Source of the DNA: CAZHWT01 sp964536215
Lineage (GTDB): Bacteria; Patescibacteriota; CAZHWT01
Assembly (NCBI GenBank): GCA_964536215.1
Contig: CAZHWT010000006.1
Location: 1-42,586, forward strand
Direction: 5' to 3'
DNA: 42,586 bases
The position numbers and the translations under genes are program-made. The notes under the pieces are model-generated. The model was given only the letters and a program-made list of their open reading frames with translations, was not told where the DNA came from and made no database searches. Every line of letters begins with the position of its first letter. Positions within the stretch are counted from its first letter, which is position 1. This document shows positions 42,097 through 42,586 of this stretch, one piece after another.

Positions 42097-42127
42097 TGTC
42101 ATTCCTGAATTAATTTCAGGAATGACA
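42097..42127. repeat. 13-bp perfect hairpin, GAATGACA family
   Basis: TGTCATTCCTGAA and its exact inverse TTCAGGAATGACA around a TTAAT loop. It lies between convergent genes, so it may stop transcription from both sides despite lacking a T-run. The outer TGTCATTC/GAATGACA matches the other hairpins in the window. Confidence 0.85.
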
Positions 42128-42155
42128 AATCAGTATCTACAGAAACCATTTAATC

Positions 42156-42204
42156 CTTTCTCTCATTTCTCATTTGTTTCGTATTTCAAAATTCGAGTTT
42201 CTAT
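42156..42204. repeat. 7-bp TTTC-type array
   Basis: CTTTCTC TCATTTC TCATTTG TTTCGTA TTTCAAA ATTCGAG TTTCTAT: seven units in exact register just downstream of the DUF488 stop. Confidence 0.8.
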
Positions 42205-42218
42205 ATTATTAAAGTGTT

Positions 42219-42563
42219 TTATCGCAATAAAAACTCTTTAATGACAACGGCTTGATTATGCTCCTCATCATGAGCCGCAAACAGCAGCGTCACTGTCGAA
42301 TGCTGAGCCACAATAGCCCGCAATCGCTCTACCACTTCGTGGTTTGCCTGCAATTCAGTTATATACTTACGCTTAAACTCCTCAAACCGCTCAGGGCCAT
42401 GATTAAACCACTTACGCAACTCCGTCGTCGGCCCCACTTCTTTCAACCACTCATCAACCTTAGCCTCCTCCTTAGAAACTCCTCGCGGCCACAATCGATC
42501 CACTAACACTCGATACCCATCCCCAACCTCCGCCTCCTCATACACTCGCTTCAATTTAATCAT
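42219..42563 (-). CDS. DUF488 family protein (YeaO-like)
   Basis: A 114-residue member of DUF488. The signature VLVDRLWPRGVSKEEAKVDEWLKEV is at residues about 19-43, with WFNHGPERFEEFKRKY and LLFAAHDEEHNQAVVIKEFL after it. The biochemical role of the family is unknown. GGGAGG lies 4 nt before the ATG. The gene ends near the window edge but is complete. Confidence 0.9.
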   Translation of the reverse strand: MIKLKRVYEEAEVGDGYRVLVDRLWPRGVSKEEAKVDEWLKEVGPTTELRKWFNHGPERFEEFKRKYITELQANHEVVERLRAIVAQHSTVTLLFAAHDEEHNQAVVIKEFLLR

Positions 42564-42586
42564 AAAACCTCCCTTTCGCTGGTTCG

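Overview
The window looks like a chromosomal segment of a Candidate Phyla Radiation (Patescibacteria) bacterium, possibly in or near Candidatus Saccharibacteria. The case rests on four things. The spc operon has no rpmD (L30) between rpsE and rplO, as in CPR bacteria generally. Adenylate kinase is the short form. Gene packing is tight, with 1-14 nt overlaps. One protein begins with a PKPGG..NWGELLNEFL motif familiar from Saccharibacteria and actinophage-type structural proteins. TGA is used as a stop (for example map-region, rpsC, rplN and NTase genes), so the code is standard. The exact lineage is inference. There are no rRNA, tRNA or CRISPR loci.

Layout. 0.2-6 kb (+): comM/yifB, a small unknown gene, a GNAT acetyltransferase, an alkyltransferase-like protein overlapping a PMT-type glycosyltransferase, and an RBBP9-type hydrolase. 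6-7.8 kb (-): an overlapping histidine kinase and receiver. 8-31.4 kb (-): nearly the complete ribosomal supercluster, read from the right as rpsL-rpsG-fusA-tuf, rpsJ to secY-adk-map, then infA-rpmJ-rpsM-rpsK-rpsD-rpoA-rplQ-rplM-rpsI, ending at a good terminator. It is broken once, between map and infA, by a three-gene accessory cassette: a frameshifted histidine phosphatase, a nucleotidyltransferase and a TraB-like protein. infA and rpsL each have near-consensus sigma70 promoters. 31.5-42.6 kb is an accessory region: an unknown gene, a 10-TM membrane protein, a YcaQ/AlkX-type glycosylase, DinB, a phage-tail-like protein, a HrpA-type helicase, a channel-like membrane protein, a VOC dioxygenase-like protein and DUF488.

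The most unusual content lies between and inside genes. Almost every non-coding gap carries degenerate tandem arrays with a strict 7-bp period but different 'words' (TTCG, AAAC, AACC, ATCG, AATTCT types), sometimes preceded by 9-bp-period arrays. Related 7-bp arrays also sit inside genes. One family, sense-strand AGCGTCC, occurs in comM, rplV and hrpA, always in the same orientation and reading frame (ASSV/F peptide). Three sites share a 16-bp palindrome-associated core (one is a perfect 44-bp palindrome), and a GAATGACA hairpin family lies near them. At least seven genes outside the ribosomal cluster have a -10 hexamer exactly 6 nt before the start codon, which predicts leaderless transcripts, while others have clear Shine-Dalgarno sites.

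The 100-N gap at 39760-39859 is flanked by identical 55-nt ends. Merging them restores one uninterrupted 831-codon helicase, so the gap is probably a scaffolding artefact.
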